Source: Flavobacterium sp. (lineage in GTDB: Bacteria; Bacteroidota; Bacteroidia; Flavobacteriales; Flavobacteriaceae). From it: a DNA stretch of 42,260 nucleotides. This document shows positions 1-10,199 of this stretch, piece after piece. The DNA lies in assembly GCA_015665265.1 (NCBI GenBank), contig JADFAM010000027.1:1-42260 (forward strand), in the 5' to 3' direction. How positions within the stretch are numbered: position 1 is the stretch's first letter; each line of letters starts with the position of its first letter. The position numbers were made by a program, and so were the translations under genes. Below the pieces are notes generated by a model, which saw only the letters and a list, made by a program, of their open reading frames with translations, had not been told where the DNA came from and made no database searches.

Positions 1-1
1 T

Positions 2-85
2 GACTATTTAGAGGAAGAGGTTACCAATGACAAAAAATATTACAATTCTAATTTAAGCAAGAATTCATACAAAACCTGGAAATAA
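2..85 (+). CDS. C-terminal fragment of a CDS entering from the left edge (...DYLEEEVTNDKKYYNSNLSKNSYKTWK*)
   Basis: Open frame from base 2 to TAA at 83-85; too short to assign a family. Confidence 0.4.
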   Translation, partial: DYLEEEVTNDKKYYNSNLSKNSYKTWK

Positions 86-113
86 AAAAAACCTCGAACT
101 TTTCAGTTCGAGG
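84..113 (-). terminator. Intrinsic terminator (sRNA candidate and/or hemolysin III operon)
   Basis: Perfect 8-bp stem 92-99/106-113, with an A8 run at 84-91 on + (T8 on -). Confidence 0.75.
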
Positions 114-183
114 AAATTTAATAAATCTACCCCCTAAAATAAGATTTATTTACTTGAAGTTAACTAAAAAGTATCGCTTCAAG
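84..183 (-). ncRNA. Candidate small RNA: 5' hairpin, G5-loop hairpin, intrinsic terminator
   Basis: Minus-strand TATATTTG (197-190). Stem CTTGAAG/CTTCAAG (183-177 with 159-153), perfect 9-bp stem AATAAATCT/AGATTTATT (150-142 with 128-120) with loop TATTTTAGGGGGT, and terminator stem CCTCGAAC/GTTCGAGG (113-92) followed by T8. Confidence 0.5.
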
Positions 184-189
184 ACAATA

Positions 190-197
190 CAAATATA
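190..197 (-). promoter_or_regulatory. Bacteroidota -7 box (TATATTTG on -) upstream of the candidate sRNA
   Basis: CAAATATA on +; predicted start about 7 nt downstream falls at the base of the first hairpin. No well-spaced -33 TTG. Confidence 0.45.
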
Positions 198-275
198 TAC
201 TTTATTTGTCAATAATAAATATTTTAATAAAAAAAAGAAAGAAAACAACTACTTACACCCGTAATTTATTTTAAA

Positions 276-920
276 TTAATTAATGTATAGGTAAATACTA
301 GCAAAATGGCAGAAACTTCCTAGAAGGACAAATACATGGAAAATAGCATGATTAAATTTAATTTTTTTGATTGAATAAATGATGGCTCCAATTGTATAAA
401 AAACTCCACCAGCAAATAACAATTGCATCCCTTCAGTAGCTAGATTCTCAATTAGTGGTTTTATAACAAAAACAATTTGCCAACCCATTAAAACATACAT
501 GATTGTTGATAGCTTATCAAACCTGCCCGTATAAAAAAGTTTTAAGATAATTCCTGTTAATGCAAAAAGCCAAGTAAACCAAAAAACGATCCATCCAATA
601 GATCCCTGTAGTATAATTAAAGTGAAAGGTGAATAGCTCCCAGCAATTAAAACATAAATAGCAGCATGATCAAATATGTTTAACTTGCGTCTTAATTTTG
701 GTTCTTTAGCAGCATGGTAAAATGTTGATGCTGCATACAGGACAATTAAACTAAAGCCATAAATAACCATACTTAGTGGTTTCCAAAAACCTTCAAAATT
801 AAATGATTTATACATCAAAAATGGAAATCCGATAATACTTAACAGAAGTCCAAAACCATGTGTTAAAATGTTTAATCTTTCCTCGTTCTCAGAATATCTG
901 GTGGTTACGTCTTTTTTCAA
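276..920 (-). CDS. Hemolysin III / PAQR family membrane protein
   Basis: Seven-TM-like protein; ERLNILTHGFGLLLSIIG, STFYHA and HAIFHVFVLLGSFCHF motifs. Confidence 0.88.
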   Translation of the reverse strand: MKKDVTTRYSENEERLNILTHGFGLLLSIIGFPFLMYKSFNFEGFWKPLSMVIYGFSLIVLYAASTFYHAAKEPKLRRKLNIFDHAAIYVLIAGSYSPFTLIILQGSIGWIVFWFTWLFALTGIILKLFYTGRFDKLSTIMYVLMGWQIVFVIKPLIENLATEGMQLLFAGGVFYTIGAIIYSIKKIKFNHAIFHVFVLLGSFCHFASIYLYIN

Positions 921-1681
921 TTAGTTCTATTAGTGTCTTTCATATATAACTTATCAGAAATCAATTCATTATATATAATTTGAAATAATTTTTCTTTTAT
1001 GGAATCCAAATCACTTGACTTTAATCCTTTGGTTTCTAAAAATTGATGTTGTCGTATTCTAAAAGTACCTATTCCTCCTTTTAAAAAGTCCCAGGAAAAA
1101 AATCTTTTACAATCATAATAGGTCTGTGGTACTATTGGAATTTGATGTTCAATAGCCAGACTAAAAGCACCATTTTTAAATGGTGCCAAAACAACGTCTT
1201 CTGTTGGCACCAATCCCTCAGGAAAAATTCCAATACTTACACCATCTTTTAATCTTTTTTTCGCTCTCTCATAAACTCTTTTTCTACTAGTAGGGCTGCT
1301 CCTGTCTACCATAATGACCACTCTCTTATAAAAAAATCCAAATATTGGTATTTTAACTAATTCTTTTTTACCAACAAATACAATCGGATTTTTACTTAAA
1401 ATTATTAAAACAAAGGGATCCATTAGAGATGCGTGATTGGGACAAAACATGTAACTCTTTTGTCTATCTAATACCTGATCTATTTGTTTACTTATCCTAA
1501 AACCCATTCCATAAACTAAAACATGAGCCCAACCTCTAATCATCTTCCAAAAAGTAGAATAATAACTTTCCTTTGAAGTTAATATAACTAAAAACGGAGA
1601 CATTAGTAAGATTGTACTAGTTATTAAAATGTAAAACCAAAGTCTCCAAATTAATAAGAAAGGTATTTTTATTAATTTCAT
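917..1681 (-). CDS. plsC: 1-acyl-sn-glycerol-3-phosphate acyltransferase (PlsC family)
   Basis: NHASLMDPF (HX4D) and FPEG acyltransferase motifs. Confidence 0.88.
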   Translation of the reverse strand: MKLIKIPFLLIWRLWFYILITSTILLMSPFLVILTSKESYYSTFWKMIRGWAHVLVYGMGFRISKQIDQVLDRQKSYMFCPNHASLMDPFVLIILSKNPIVFVGKKELVKIPIFGFFYKRVVIMVDRSSPTSRKRVYERAKKRLKDGVSIGIFPEGLVPTEDVVLAPFKNGAFSLAIEHQIPIVPQTYYDCKRFFSWDFLKGGIGTFRIRQHQFLETKGLKSSDLDSIKEKLFQIIYNELISDKLYMKDTNRTN

Positions 1682-1734
1682 ATTAACGAATGTAGTAATA
1701 TTCTTTTGTTTGATTCCATTAATATTGAAATCAG

Positions 1735-1742
1735 TATTTTTG
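1735..1742 (+). promoter_or_regulatory. -7 box TATTTTTG upstream of trpS
   Basis: Matches TAnnTTTG, 22 nt before the ATG. Confidence 0.45.
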
Positions 1743-1763
1743 TAGTACCAAAACTCAACAATA

Positions 1764-2732
1764 ATGTCAAGAATACTGACAGGTGTACAAAGTACTGGAA
1801 CACCTCATTTAGGGAATCTTTTAGGTGCAATTTTACCTGCCATAGAGATGTCTAACAAGCCAGAAAATGATGCCTTTTTGTTTATAGCAGATATGCATTC
1901 TTTAACTCAAATTAAAAATGGCAGAGAATTAAGAGAAAATACTTACAGTACCGCGGCAACTTGGCTAGCTTGTGGTCTAGATATTGAAAAAACAGTTTTC
2001 TACAGGCAAAGTAATGTTCCTGAAGTAACTGAATTATCATGGTACTTAAGTTGTTTTTTTCCTTACCAAAGATTAACCTTAGCTCACAGTTTTAAAGACA
2101 AATCTGACCGTTTGGCTGACGTAAACTCAGGATTATTCACTTACCCAATGTTAATGGCGGCAGATATTTTATTGTATGATGCTGAAATTGTCCCAGTTGG
2201 GAAAGATCAATTACAGCATTTAGAAATGTCTAGAGATGTAGCAAATCGTTTTAATAATATTGTAGGGGATACATTAATTCCTCCCAATGCTAAAATTCAA
2301 GAAGAAACAAAATTAGTTCCAGGTACTGATGGTGAAAAAATGAGTAAATCTAGAAATAACATCATCAATATTTTCCTAACAGATAAGAAGTTAAGAAAAC
2401 AAATCATGTCTATAAAAACAGATAGTAAATCTCTAGAGGACAAGAAAAACCCAGATAATGATACCATTTTTGCGCTTTATAAGTTGTTAGCATCAAAAAG
2501 TGAAATTGCAGAAATGAGAATAAAATATGAAGGAGGAAACTACGGGTATGGTCATGCCAAACAAGAATTATATGAACTTATTTTAGATAAATTTGCCATC
2601 ATTCGAGAACGATATTCATATTTTATGGAAAATAAGAATGAAATTGACAAAGCGCTAGACATTGGAGCACAAAAAGCAAGAAAAGTAGCCGGAGAAGTTC
2701 TAAATAGGGTGCGAAATAAAATAGGCTATTAA
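1764..2732 (+). CDS. trpS: Tryptophan--tRNA ligase
   Basis: GVQSTGTPHLGNLLG and KMSKS class I signatures; TrpRS-like throughout. Confidence 0.97.
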   Translation: MSRILTGVQSTGTPHLGNLLGAILPAIEMSNKPENDAFLFIADMHSLTQIKNGRELRENTYSTAATWLACGLDIEKTVFYRQSNVPEVTELSWYLSCFFPYQRLTLAHSFKDKSDRLADVNSGLFTYPMLMAADILLYDAEIVPVGKDQLQHLEMSRDVANRFNNIVGDTLIPPNAKIQEETKLVPGTDGEKMSKSRNNIINIFLTDKKLRKQIMSIKTDSKSLEDKKNPDNDTIFALYKLLASKSEIAEMRIKYEGGNYGYGHAKQELYELILDKFAIIRERYSYFMENKNEIDKALDIGAQKARKVAGEVLNRVRNKIGY

Positions 2733-2739
2733 ATTAATC

Positions 2740-3720
2740 TTAATTTATTTTTAGTGATTTTGCAATAGCTTCTAGCTCAAAAAGAAATTCTCTTTTATTC
2801 ACTGAAGGAGCATAGGTAAACCCTTCAACGACTAACAATCTATTGTTTTTTTTGTCGATGATTGCATAATTTAAGAAAGGTCCTGCCATAAAATCATTTT
2901 TCACTTCCCACTTTCCTCTAGTCTCAAACGCATCGTTTCCTAAAATTTCAGTTTTAATTGTACGGGGGGTATAAGCAGCCTCAGTAATCATATACATCCC
3001 TTGTTTAGATCCTGGAATATATTTCTCTCCAATTTGATCTCTCATAGAAATTATATTATTTGAAGACATTGTTTGGTCATTCAGCGGCAGTGAATACACC
3101 AAAATATTATTATTCCCAGCTCCTCTAGCAATACCACTTTTTAAATGCTGTCTTAACCATAAAAAATCACCTGTATCATCAACTGTTTTAAATTCTTCTG
3201 GAATGGTAAGTGAAATATTTAATTTTTTTAATGTCTTATACATGGAATCGTTGACTCTTTTATTAAAAAAACTACGTTGCAAAACCTTTATATCGGACTC
3301 TTTAAAAGTTTGAATAATTTCACTCATGTGTTCTTTCAGAGAAGATAAAAGTCCCATTTTATCTTTAGCAGATAAGTAAATTAATGTCTGAGGATTAGCA
3401 TATTTATTAGTTGTTTTTACATAACTCTCTTTATCACTTAACTCTATGACTAAAACATTTCTATTACTTCTCATCATAGAAGTGAAACCATTTGGAGCTA
3501 CATGACCAACAGAAAGTGTCTTTTCTGGCTGGGGTAACCCAACCATTAACTCACCAAACGAATTTCTAATTTGATCACCAACGTCACCTGCCCACAAAGA
3601 ACCTTTTGCTACAACAGTAACTTTATTAAATGCTCCGACGGATCTAGGTAAAACAACAGTATTATCCATACAAGAAATTAATATATATGATAAACACAAT
3701 ACTGTTATACTTTTTTTCAT
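2740..3720 (-). CDS. DUF4837 family lipoprotein
   Basis: Signal peptide with lipobox (YILISC); sequence resembles the Bacteroidota DUF4837 family. Confidence 0.75.
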   Translation of the reverse strand: MKKSITVLCLSYILISCMDNTVVLPRSVGAFNKVTVVAKGSLWAGDVGDQIRNSFGELMVGLPQPEKTLSVGHVAPNGFTSMMRSNRNVLVIELSDKESYVKTTNKYANPQTLIYLSAKDKMGLLSSLKEHMSEIIQTFKESDIKVLQRSFFNKRVNDSMYKTLKKLNISLTIPEEFKTVDDTGDFLWLRQHLKSGIARGAGNNNILVYSLPLNDQTMSSNNIISMRDQIGEKYIPGSKQGMYMITEAAYTPRTIKTEILGNDAFETRGKWEVKNDFMAGPFLNYAIIDKKNNRLLVVEGFTYAPSVNKREFLFELEAIAKSLKIN

Positions 3721-3724
3721 TTTA

Positions 3725-5221
3725 CTAGCTTTTAAATATTTTAAGTCTTTTCCCAGGCTTGATATTTTTAGTATCCCAAATATTGTTCCATTTTTTAATT
3801 TGATTCACAGAAACTTTTTCAAACTTCCTTGCGATGGTCCATAAAGAATCTCCTTTCTTAACAATATAAATTATTGGCTTCCCTCTTGAAACACTACTTA
3901 CTACTGATGTTTTTGACACTTTTGGAACACGAAGTCTTTTTGGATAAATACTTAAACGTTGTCCAATTCTTAAATTATTATTTTTAAGTCCATTCCATCT
4001 TTTTATATCACTGACTCTGACTCCATACTTATAGGCAATTTTACCTAAATAATCACCATTTTTAACTCGATATCTAATTCTCTTATCCATCTCAAAATAT
4101 TGAGGCAAGGGTTTTTCCCTCTTGGCCATATCTGAATTTACCAGAGTGTAAAGAGCTTCTTCATTTTTCAAAAAATTACCAACTTGTTTTGTTGGTATTC
4201 TAAGGGAGTAATTTCTGTCTTTTACATACGGTATGATATCTAATTTATATTCTGGGTTAAGTAATTGTAGCATTGCAGTTTCTATTCCTGTTTGTTCGGT
4301 AATCTGATCAAAACTTACTGTTTTTTTCACTAAAATGGTATCCGTTTCAAAATAGTGAATTTTAGGAGAAATACCTGTTAACCCGTGTTCTTGAGCGTAC
4401 GTAAATAAATACATTGTTGCATAAAAAGCAGGAACATAACCAGCTGTTTCTCTTGGTAGAAATGGTCTGATATTCCAGTAATTTTTATAACCTCCTGATC
4501 TTCTAATAGCCTTACTTACATTTCCTGGCCCGGAATTGTATGCTGCAAGTGCCAAATCCCAGTCTCCAAATATTTTATATAAATCATTCAGATAGTTACA
4601 CGCGGCAATTGTTGCTTTGATTGGATCTTGTCTTTCATCTACGTATGAACTTACCTTTAAATTGTATTGTTTTCCTGTTGGATACATGAATTGCCAAAGC
4701 CCCGTTGCACCAACCCTAGATTTTGCTTTGGGTTTTAGGGCAGATTCTACTAAAGCAAGATATTTCATCTCTAAAGGAATATCAAATTGATCTAAATACT
4801 TTTCAATCATTGGAAAATAATATGCCGCCCTAGCCATAAAGTTTGGATAATATTTTCTTCTGTTTTTTAAGTACGATTTAATAATTTTTTCTAAAGCAGG
4901 ATTATAGGCAAGATGAAAAGGAGTAGTTTCATTGATTAAAACAAGTCTCTCTTTTAATAAAGTTACATCCAAAGGTGTTTCTGAAACATCTGTAGTATCT
5001 GTATTAGAAATATAGTACTCCTTAATTTCGTCCATAAAGACAGACTGAACTTGGTTCTCTAAAACTAAACTATCTATAAGTGCAATGTCTTGAGTTGTGT
5101 ATAGCGTCTCTCCTAAGAGTTGTTTTAAAGAATCTTTATTAATAAAAACACTGTCTATTTTAACTTGTGAAATAGCAAATGTTGAAAATAAAAAAAGGAA
5201 TAAAAAATAATGTTTTTTCAT
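3725..5221 (-). CDS. Lytic transglycosylase (MltD-like) with two LysM domains
   Basis: SLT motif ALVESALKPKAKSRVGATGLWQFM; YRVKNGDYLGKIAYKYGV and YIVKKGDSLWTIARKF LysM motifs. Confidence 0.93.
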   Translation of the reverse strand: MKKHYFLFLFLFSTFAISQVKIDSVFINKDSLKQLLGETLYTTQDIALIDSLVLENQVQSVFMDEIKEYYISNTDTTDVSETPLDVTLLKERLVLINETTPFHLAYNPALEKIIKSYLKNRRKYYPNFMARAAYYFPMIEKYLDQFDIPLEMKYLALVESALKPKAKSRVGATGLWQFMYPTGKQYNLKVSSYVDERQDPIKATIAACNYLNDLYKIFGDWDLALAAYNSGPGNVSKAIRRSGGYKNYWNIRPFLPRETAGYVPAFYATMYLFTYAQEHGLTGISPKIHYFETDTILVKKTVSFDQITEQTGIETAMLQLLNPEYKLDIIPYVKDRNYSLRIPTKQVGNFLKNEEALYTLVNSDMAKREKPLPQYFEMDKRIRYRVKNGDYLGKIAYKYGVRVSDIKRWNGLKNNNLRIGQRLSIYPKRLRVPKVSKTSVVSSVSRGKPIIYIVKKGDSLWTIARKFEKVSVNQIKKWNNIWDTKNIKPGKRLKIFKS

Positions 5222-5224
5222 CTA

Positions 5225-5986
5225 TTAAAATTGTAATTCTACACCAATTGGGCAATGATCGGAATGTTTAGCATCAGGTAAAATGAAAGCTCTAGAAATA
5301 GCATCTTTTAGTGGAAGTGAAACCATATTATAATCTATTCTCCAACCTTTATTGTTCGCTCTAGAATTAGCTCTATAACTCCACCAACTATAATGATGTG
5401 GTTCTTTATTTAGATGACGAAAACTATCTATAAATCCATTCTCTATAAAGTTTCCAATCCATTCTCTTTCCTCTGGTAAAAAACCAGAAACACCCTTCAT
5501 TTTTGGATTGTGTATATCAATAGCTTCATGACAAATATTATAATCTCCACAAACAATCAGGTTTGGAATTTGTTTTTTTAGGTTTATCAGATAATCTTGA
5601 ATTTGAGCCATATAATTAAACTTAAAGTCAAGTCTTGCTTGATTTGTACCTGAGGGTAAATACATACTCATCACAGAAACATTGTCAAAATCTACTCGAA
5701 GATTTCTGCCCTCAAAATCAATAGTTTCAATCCCAGTTCCATATTCAATATGGTTTGGTTTATCTTTACAAAAAATTGCAACTCCAGAATAGCCTTTTTT
5801 TTGCGCAGAAAACCAATATTGATATGGATAGCCTGCCAAATCAAATCCTTCTGAGGGTACTTGCTCTTTGTTTGCCTTTGTTTCTTGAATACAAATAATG
5901 TCTGGATTCGCAGCTTTTAACCACTCTAAAAAGCCTTTTTTAATAGCTGCTCTAATTCCGTTAACGTTGTATGAGATAATTTTCAT
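5225..5986 (-). CDS. xth: Exodeoxyribonuclease III
   Basis: MKIISYNVNGIRAA, IQETK, CGDYNICHEAID and SDHCPI motifs. Confidence 0.95.
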   Translation of the reverse strand: MKIISYNVNGIRAAIKKGFLEWLKAANPDIICIQETKANKEQVPSEGFDLAGYPYQYWFSAQKKGYSGVAIFCKDKPNHIEYGTGIETIDFEGRNLRVDFDNVSVMSMYLPSGTNQARLDFKFNYMAQIQDYLINLKKQIPNLIVCGDYNICHEAIDIHNPKMKGVSGFLPEEREWIGNFIENGFIDSFRHLNKEPHHYSWWSYRANSRANNKGWRIDYNMVSLPLKDAISRAFILPDAKHSDHCPIGVELQF

Positions 5987-5995
5987 AACATCAAT

Positions 5996-6649
5996 TTATA
6001 AATTCATTTCTGGAATTTCACCCTCAACTACTAGTGTTCCTTCAGTAGCATTTTTAATCTCCTCAACACTAACTCCAGGGGCTCTTTCTAATAAATAAAA
6101 CTGATTATTTTTAATTTCAAAAACAGATAAATTAGTCACTACTTTGGTTACACATCCTACACCTGTGAGAGGCAAGGAGCATCTTTTTAATAATTTAGAT
6201 TCACCACGTTTATTGGTATGCATCATAGCAACAATAATATTTTCTGCAGAGGCTACTAAATCCATAGCACCGCCCATCCCTTTTACCATTTTACCAGGGA
6301 TTTTCCAATTGGCAATATCTCCATTTTCAGATACTTCCATAGCTCCTAAAATTGTTAAATGGACATGTTTTCCCCTAATCATAGAGAAACTAGTTACAGA
6401 ATCAAAAAAACTTGCTCCAGGCATTGTAGTAATTGTTTGTTTACCTGCATTAATAATATCTGCATCTTCTTCTCCCTCAAAAGGAAATGGCCCCATTCCA
6501 AGAACACCATTTTCACTTTGAAATTCTACCTCAATATCGTCTCTTACAAAATTAGCAACTAGCGTAGGTATCCCAATACCTAAATTTACATAATAACCGT
6601 TTTTTACTTCTTTTGCTATTCTTTTAGCTATTCCGTTTTTATCTAACAT
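5996..6649 (-). CDS. scoB: 3-oxoacid CoA-transferase subunit B
   Basis: SENGVLGMGP active-site motif; NLGIGIPTLVANF. Confidence 0.93.
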   Translation of the reverse strand: MLDKNGIAKRIAKEVKNGYYVNLGIGIPTLVANFVRDDIEVEFQSENGVLGMGPFPFEGEEDADIINAGKQTITTMPGASFFDSVTSFSMIRGKHVHLTILGAMEVSENGDIANWKIPGKMVKGMGGAMDLVASAENIIVAMMHTNKRGESKLLKRCSLPLTGVGCVTKVVTNLSVFEIKNNQFYLLERAPGVSVEEIKNATEGTLVVEGEIPEMNL

Positions 6650-6651
6650 AA

Positions 6652-7353
6652 CTATCTTCTTTGTCTAACGGTTCTTTGCTCTATTCTTTTTTCAAACTTC
6701 TCTCCTTGAAAAATTCGTTGTACAAAAATCCCCGGTGTATGAATTTGATTTGGGTCTAACACGCCTAAAGGAACTAATTCCTCTACCTCTGCAACAGTAA
6801 TAGTTGCAGCTCCGCACATTAATGGATTAAAGTTACGAGCGGTTCCTTTAAAAATTAGATTCCCTGCTTCGTCACCTTTCCATGCTTTTACAAAAGCAAA
6901 ATCTGCTTTATAAGCCATCTCTAAAACGTGCATTTTCCCATTAAAATCTCTTGTTTCTTTTCCATCTGCAACTTCGGTACCATAACCAGCTGGTGTATAA
7001 AATGCAGGAAAACCTGCTTGAGCAGCTCTACATTTTTCTGCTAAAGTTCCTTGTGGAGTTAATTCAACTTCTAATTCTCCTGATAACATTTGGCGCTCAA
7101 ATTCATCATTTTCCCCCACATAAGAAGATATCATTTTCTTAATTTGCTTATTTTGTAATAACAATCCAAGTCCAAAATCGTCAACCCCTGCATTGTTAGA
7201 TATACAAGTAAGATTTTTTACTCCCTTTCTGGCTAACTCTGCTATAGCATTTTCTGGAATACCACATAAGCCGAAACCTCCCAACATAAACGTCATATGA
7301 TCTGAAACACCTTTAAGTGCTTCTTCAATGCTATCTACTTTTTTATTAATCAT
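6652..7353 (-). CDS. scoA: 3-oxoacid CoA-transferase subunit A
   Basis: [12 protein letters not shown] and [11 protein letters not shown] motifs; directly upstream of subunit B. Confidence 0.93.
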   Translation of the reverse strand: MINKKVDSIEEALKGVSDHMTFMLGGFGLCGIPENAIAELARKGVKNLTCISNNAGVDDFGLGLLLQNKQIKKMISSYVGENDEFERQMLSGELEVELTPQGTLAEKCRAAQAGFPAFYTPAGYGTEVADGKETRDFNGKMHVLEMAYKADFAFVKAWKGDEAGNLIFKGTARNFNPLMCGAATITVAEVEELVPLGVLDPNQIHTPGIFVQRIFQGEKFEKRIEQRTVRQRR

Positions 7354-7399
7354 GCTAATTATTTTGTATTGTCTTTAATACTTGTGTCATTTTATAATG

Positions 7400-9700
7400 T
7401 TAAAAATCTATATCGTCGTCTTCAGGTATTATTTTCTTGGAATTTTTATCTTTAGTTGAAGAGTCTTTCCCACAGGTTGTAACTATCCCAATACTCTCCG
7501 GTTTTTCAAAGTCTTCTTGACTAATATTTAAAGAAGTATCTGCATACACTTTTTTCATAAATAAAGCCCAAGTAGGCAAAGACATGGTAGCTCCTTGACC
7601 TTCTGCTATATTTTCAAAATGAACAGCTCTATCTTCACCACCTGTCCAAACACCTGTTGCTAAATTTGGCACAACACCCATAAACCACCCATCTGTATGG
7701 TTTTGAGTTGTTCCTGTTTTACCCGCTATAGGGTTGGTAAATTCGTAAGGAAACCCAGTAATAATATCTTTGTAGTAGTGTTCCGAAGTTCGAAGCCTTA
7801 CTCCAGATCCTGCTGTAGTTACCCCTTTCAATAATTCTAATACAACATAGGCGGATTCTTCACTTAATACCTCATTGGTTTTTGGAGTAAAATCTGCTAA
7901 GACAGTTCCATTTTTATCTTCAATTCGTAGTAACATATTGGGTTCTACACGCATTCCTTTATTGGCAAATGTGGCGTATGCTCCAGTCATTTCCATAAGT
8001 GATAATTCTACAGAACCTAGGGCAATTGAAGGTGATTTAGGGATTCTACTTTCTATTCCTGCAGATTTAGCTAAACGTACAACATTTAATGGCGTAACCA
8101 TATCTATTAATCTTGCAGATATTACATTGATTGATTTTGCTAAAGCAGACTTTAGAGTTATTTCTCCCCCGTACTTTTCTCCAGAATTCCTAGGAGTCCA
8201 GGCTTCTGGTATTCCAAATCTCCCTTTTGGAATGGTGTAAGGTGTATTTGGAAACTTTTCACATGGAGACAAACGTAATTGATTAATAGCTGTAGCATAT
8301 ACAAATGGCTTAAATGTAGAACCGACTTGTCTTTTACCTTGATCTACGTGATCATATTTAAAATATTTATGGTTGATTCCTCCAACCCATGCTTTAATAT
8401 GACCAGTCTGTGGCTCTATAGATAACAACCCTGATCTCAAAATAGTTTTGTAATATTTAATAGAATCATTTGGAGACATAATGGTATCTACCTCTCTTTG
8501 ATCATTCCAGGAGAAAACTCTCATGTCTGTTGATGCATTAAAAGCTGAATCTATTTGCTGATCTGAATATCCATTTTTTTTCATCCTTCTGTAACGTTCA
8601 GATCTTTTTCTTGCTCTTTTATAGATGGCGTCGATTTGTTCTTCCTCTAAATCATAAAATGGAGCAGTTTCATTTTTTTGTTGCTCTTTAAAAAAGTACT
8701 TCTGAAGATTTGATATATGTTCTTGAACAGCCTCTTGAGCGTATTGTTGCATTCTAGAATCTATGGTTACAAAAATCTTTAGCCCGTCTCTATTTATGTT
8801 GTATAATTCTCCGTTGGGTTTTGGGTTGTTTTTTGTCCACTTTTTAAGATAGCCTCTCAGATACTCTCTAAAGTATGTTGCTAACCCATCATTATGACTT
8901 TCTGGTGTAAAGTTTATTTTAAGTGGCAACTGTTGTAATGAATCCTTTTCTTTTTGAGTAATAAATTCATTTTTTGCCATCTGTGCAAAAACAACATTTC
9001 GTCTTACAAGAGATTTCCCTTTTGAAATTTCTCTATTGGGATTAAACTGTCTTGGGTTTTTTAGCATAGCAACCAAAATAGCTGATTCTTGAATATCTAA
9101 GTTTTTAGGTTCTTTACCAAAATATATTCTTGAAGCTGAACGAATCCCTATGGCATTAAAAAGGAACCCTTGCGTATTCAAATACATGGCAACTATTTCA
9201 TTTTTGGTGTATTGACGTTCTAATTTAGTTGCAACTATCCACTCCTTTACTTTTTGAGTTAATCTTTTTAATGTACTACTAGATCCTCCTTTGTTAAATA
9301 GATTTTTTGCCAACTGTTGGGTAATAGTACTGGCACCACCTCCTTTACCAAGTTTTACAATAGCCCTTGCCAATCCTCTGAAATCAATTCCTGAATGTTC
9401 ATAAAATCGCTCATCTTCAGTAGCAATTAATGCGTTTACTAAGTTCTCTGGTAAATCACTAAATCCAACAGGAGTTCTATTTTTAAATGCATATTTACCC
9501 AATGTTACTCCATCTGATGAAATAACTTCTGTTGCTAAATTTTTTTCTGGATTTTCTAATTCTTCAAATGTTGGTAATTCTCCGAAAATACCCCAAGAAG
9601 CTAATAAAAACACCAATAAAATAGAGGCAAAACCACCTAATACGATTATCCAAAATCGTTTGATATATTTTTTAAAATTTGTTTCTTTCTTTTTTGCCAT
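7400..9700 (-). CDS. Penicillin-binding protein 1A (transglycosylase/transpeptidase)
   Basis: GT51 motifs EDERFYEHSGID and GGASTITQQLAKN; transpeptidase motifs STFKPF, AKSINV and KTGTT. Confidence 0.95.
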   Translation of the reverse strand: MAKKKETNFKKYIKRFWIIVLGGFASILLVFLLASWGIFGELPTFEELENPEKNLATEVISSDGVTLGKYAFKNRTPVGFSDLPENLVNALIATEDERFYEHSGIDFRGLARAIVKLGKGGGASTITQQLAKNLFNKGGSSSTLKRLTQKVKEWIVATKLERQYTKNEIVAMYLNTQGFLFNAIGIRSASRIYFGKEPKNLDIQESAILVAMLKNPRQFNPNREISKGKSLVRRNVVFAQMAKNEFITQKEKDSLQQLPLKINFTPESHNDGLATYFREYLRGYLKKWTKNNPKPNGELYNINRDGLKIFVTIDSRMQQYAQEAVQEHISNLQKYFFKEQQKNETAPFYDLEEEQIDAIYKRARKRSERYRRMKKNGYSDQQIDSAFNASTDMRVFSWNDQREVDTIMSPNDSIKYYKTILRSGLLSIEPQTGHIKAWVGGINHKYFKYDHVDQGKRQVGSTFKPFVYATAINQLRLSPCEKFPNTPYTIPKGRFGIPEAWTPRNSGEKYGGEITLKSALAKSINVISARLIDMVTPLNVVRLAKSAGIESRIPKSPSIALGSVELSLMEMTGAYATFANKGMRVEPNMLLRIEDKNGTVLADFTPKTNEVLSEESAYVVLELLKGVTTAGSGVRLRTSEHYYKDIITGFPYEFTNPIAGKTGTTQNHTDGWFMGVVPNLATGVWTGGEDRAVHFENIAEGQGATMSLPTWALFMKKVYADTSLNISQEDFEKPESIGIVTTCGKDSSTKDKNSKKIIPEDDDIDF

Positions 9701-9701
9701 G

Positions 9702-10199
9702 CTAGTTTACTTTTTCAATTCTAAAGCCAACATCAGAGATTCCATGTAATTCTGTGATTCCATCAATGCTTCCATTTTTTCTCATGGCTTGAGAAATTGA
9801 CACATTATAATTTCCTGAAAATGGAAAAATAATATTTTCTTTAAAAAAGAGTTTGTTGTGTTTAATGTCAGATATCCCTTCGCCTAAGAATTTTCCATTC
9901 TTATCAGCCATTTCATATTGTAGCGTATCTACAATTTTCTTGCCATTGGGAAAGTTAATACTTGAAATTATATACAAATTACTGAATTGGTATTGATTGC
10001 TATTTCTAATATTAATAAACAGATTATTTTTTGATATGGTATCTGTAATTTCAAAATTAAAATTAATTGGATGATCTTGAGGCCAACTGTTGTTAGTAAT
10101 AGATTTATACTCATCAAAAACTCTATTGGAATCACAGGATATAAATAACACTCCCAAAACAAGAATTAATATTATTCTACTATTGATTTGTATTGGCAT
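9702..10199 (-). CDS. gldH: Gliding motility lipoprotein GldH
   Basis: Internal start MPIQINSRIILILVLGVLFISCDSN (lipobox) in the 9702-10421 ORF; GldH-like body; downstream of ricT. Confidence 0.8.
   Translation of the reverse strand: MPIQINSRIILILVLGVLFISCDSNRVFDEYKSITNNSWPQDHPINFNFEITDTISKNNLFINIRNSNQYQFSNLYIISSINFPNGKKIVDTLQYEMADKNGKFLGEGISDIKHNKLFFKENIIFPFSGNYNVSISQAMRKNGSIDGITELHGISDVGFRIEKVN

Noticed and set aside
5898-7142. ORFs on + opposite exoIII and scoA/scoB (5898-6098, 6144-6521, 6359-6562, 6951-7142)
   Set aside because: Antisense to strongly supported genes, no recognisable domains, low-complexity or artefactual translations.
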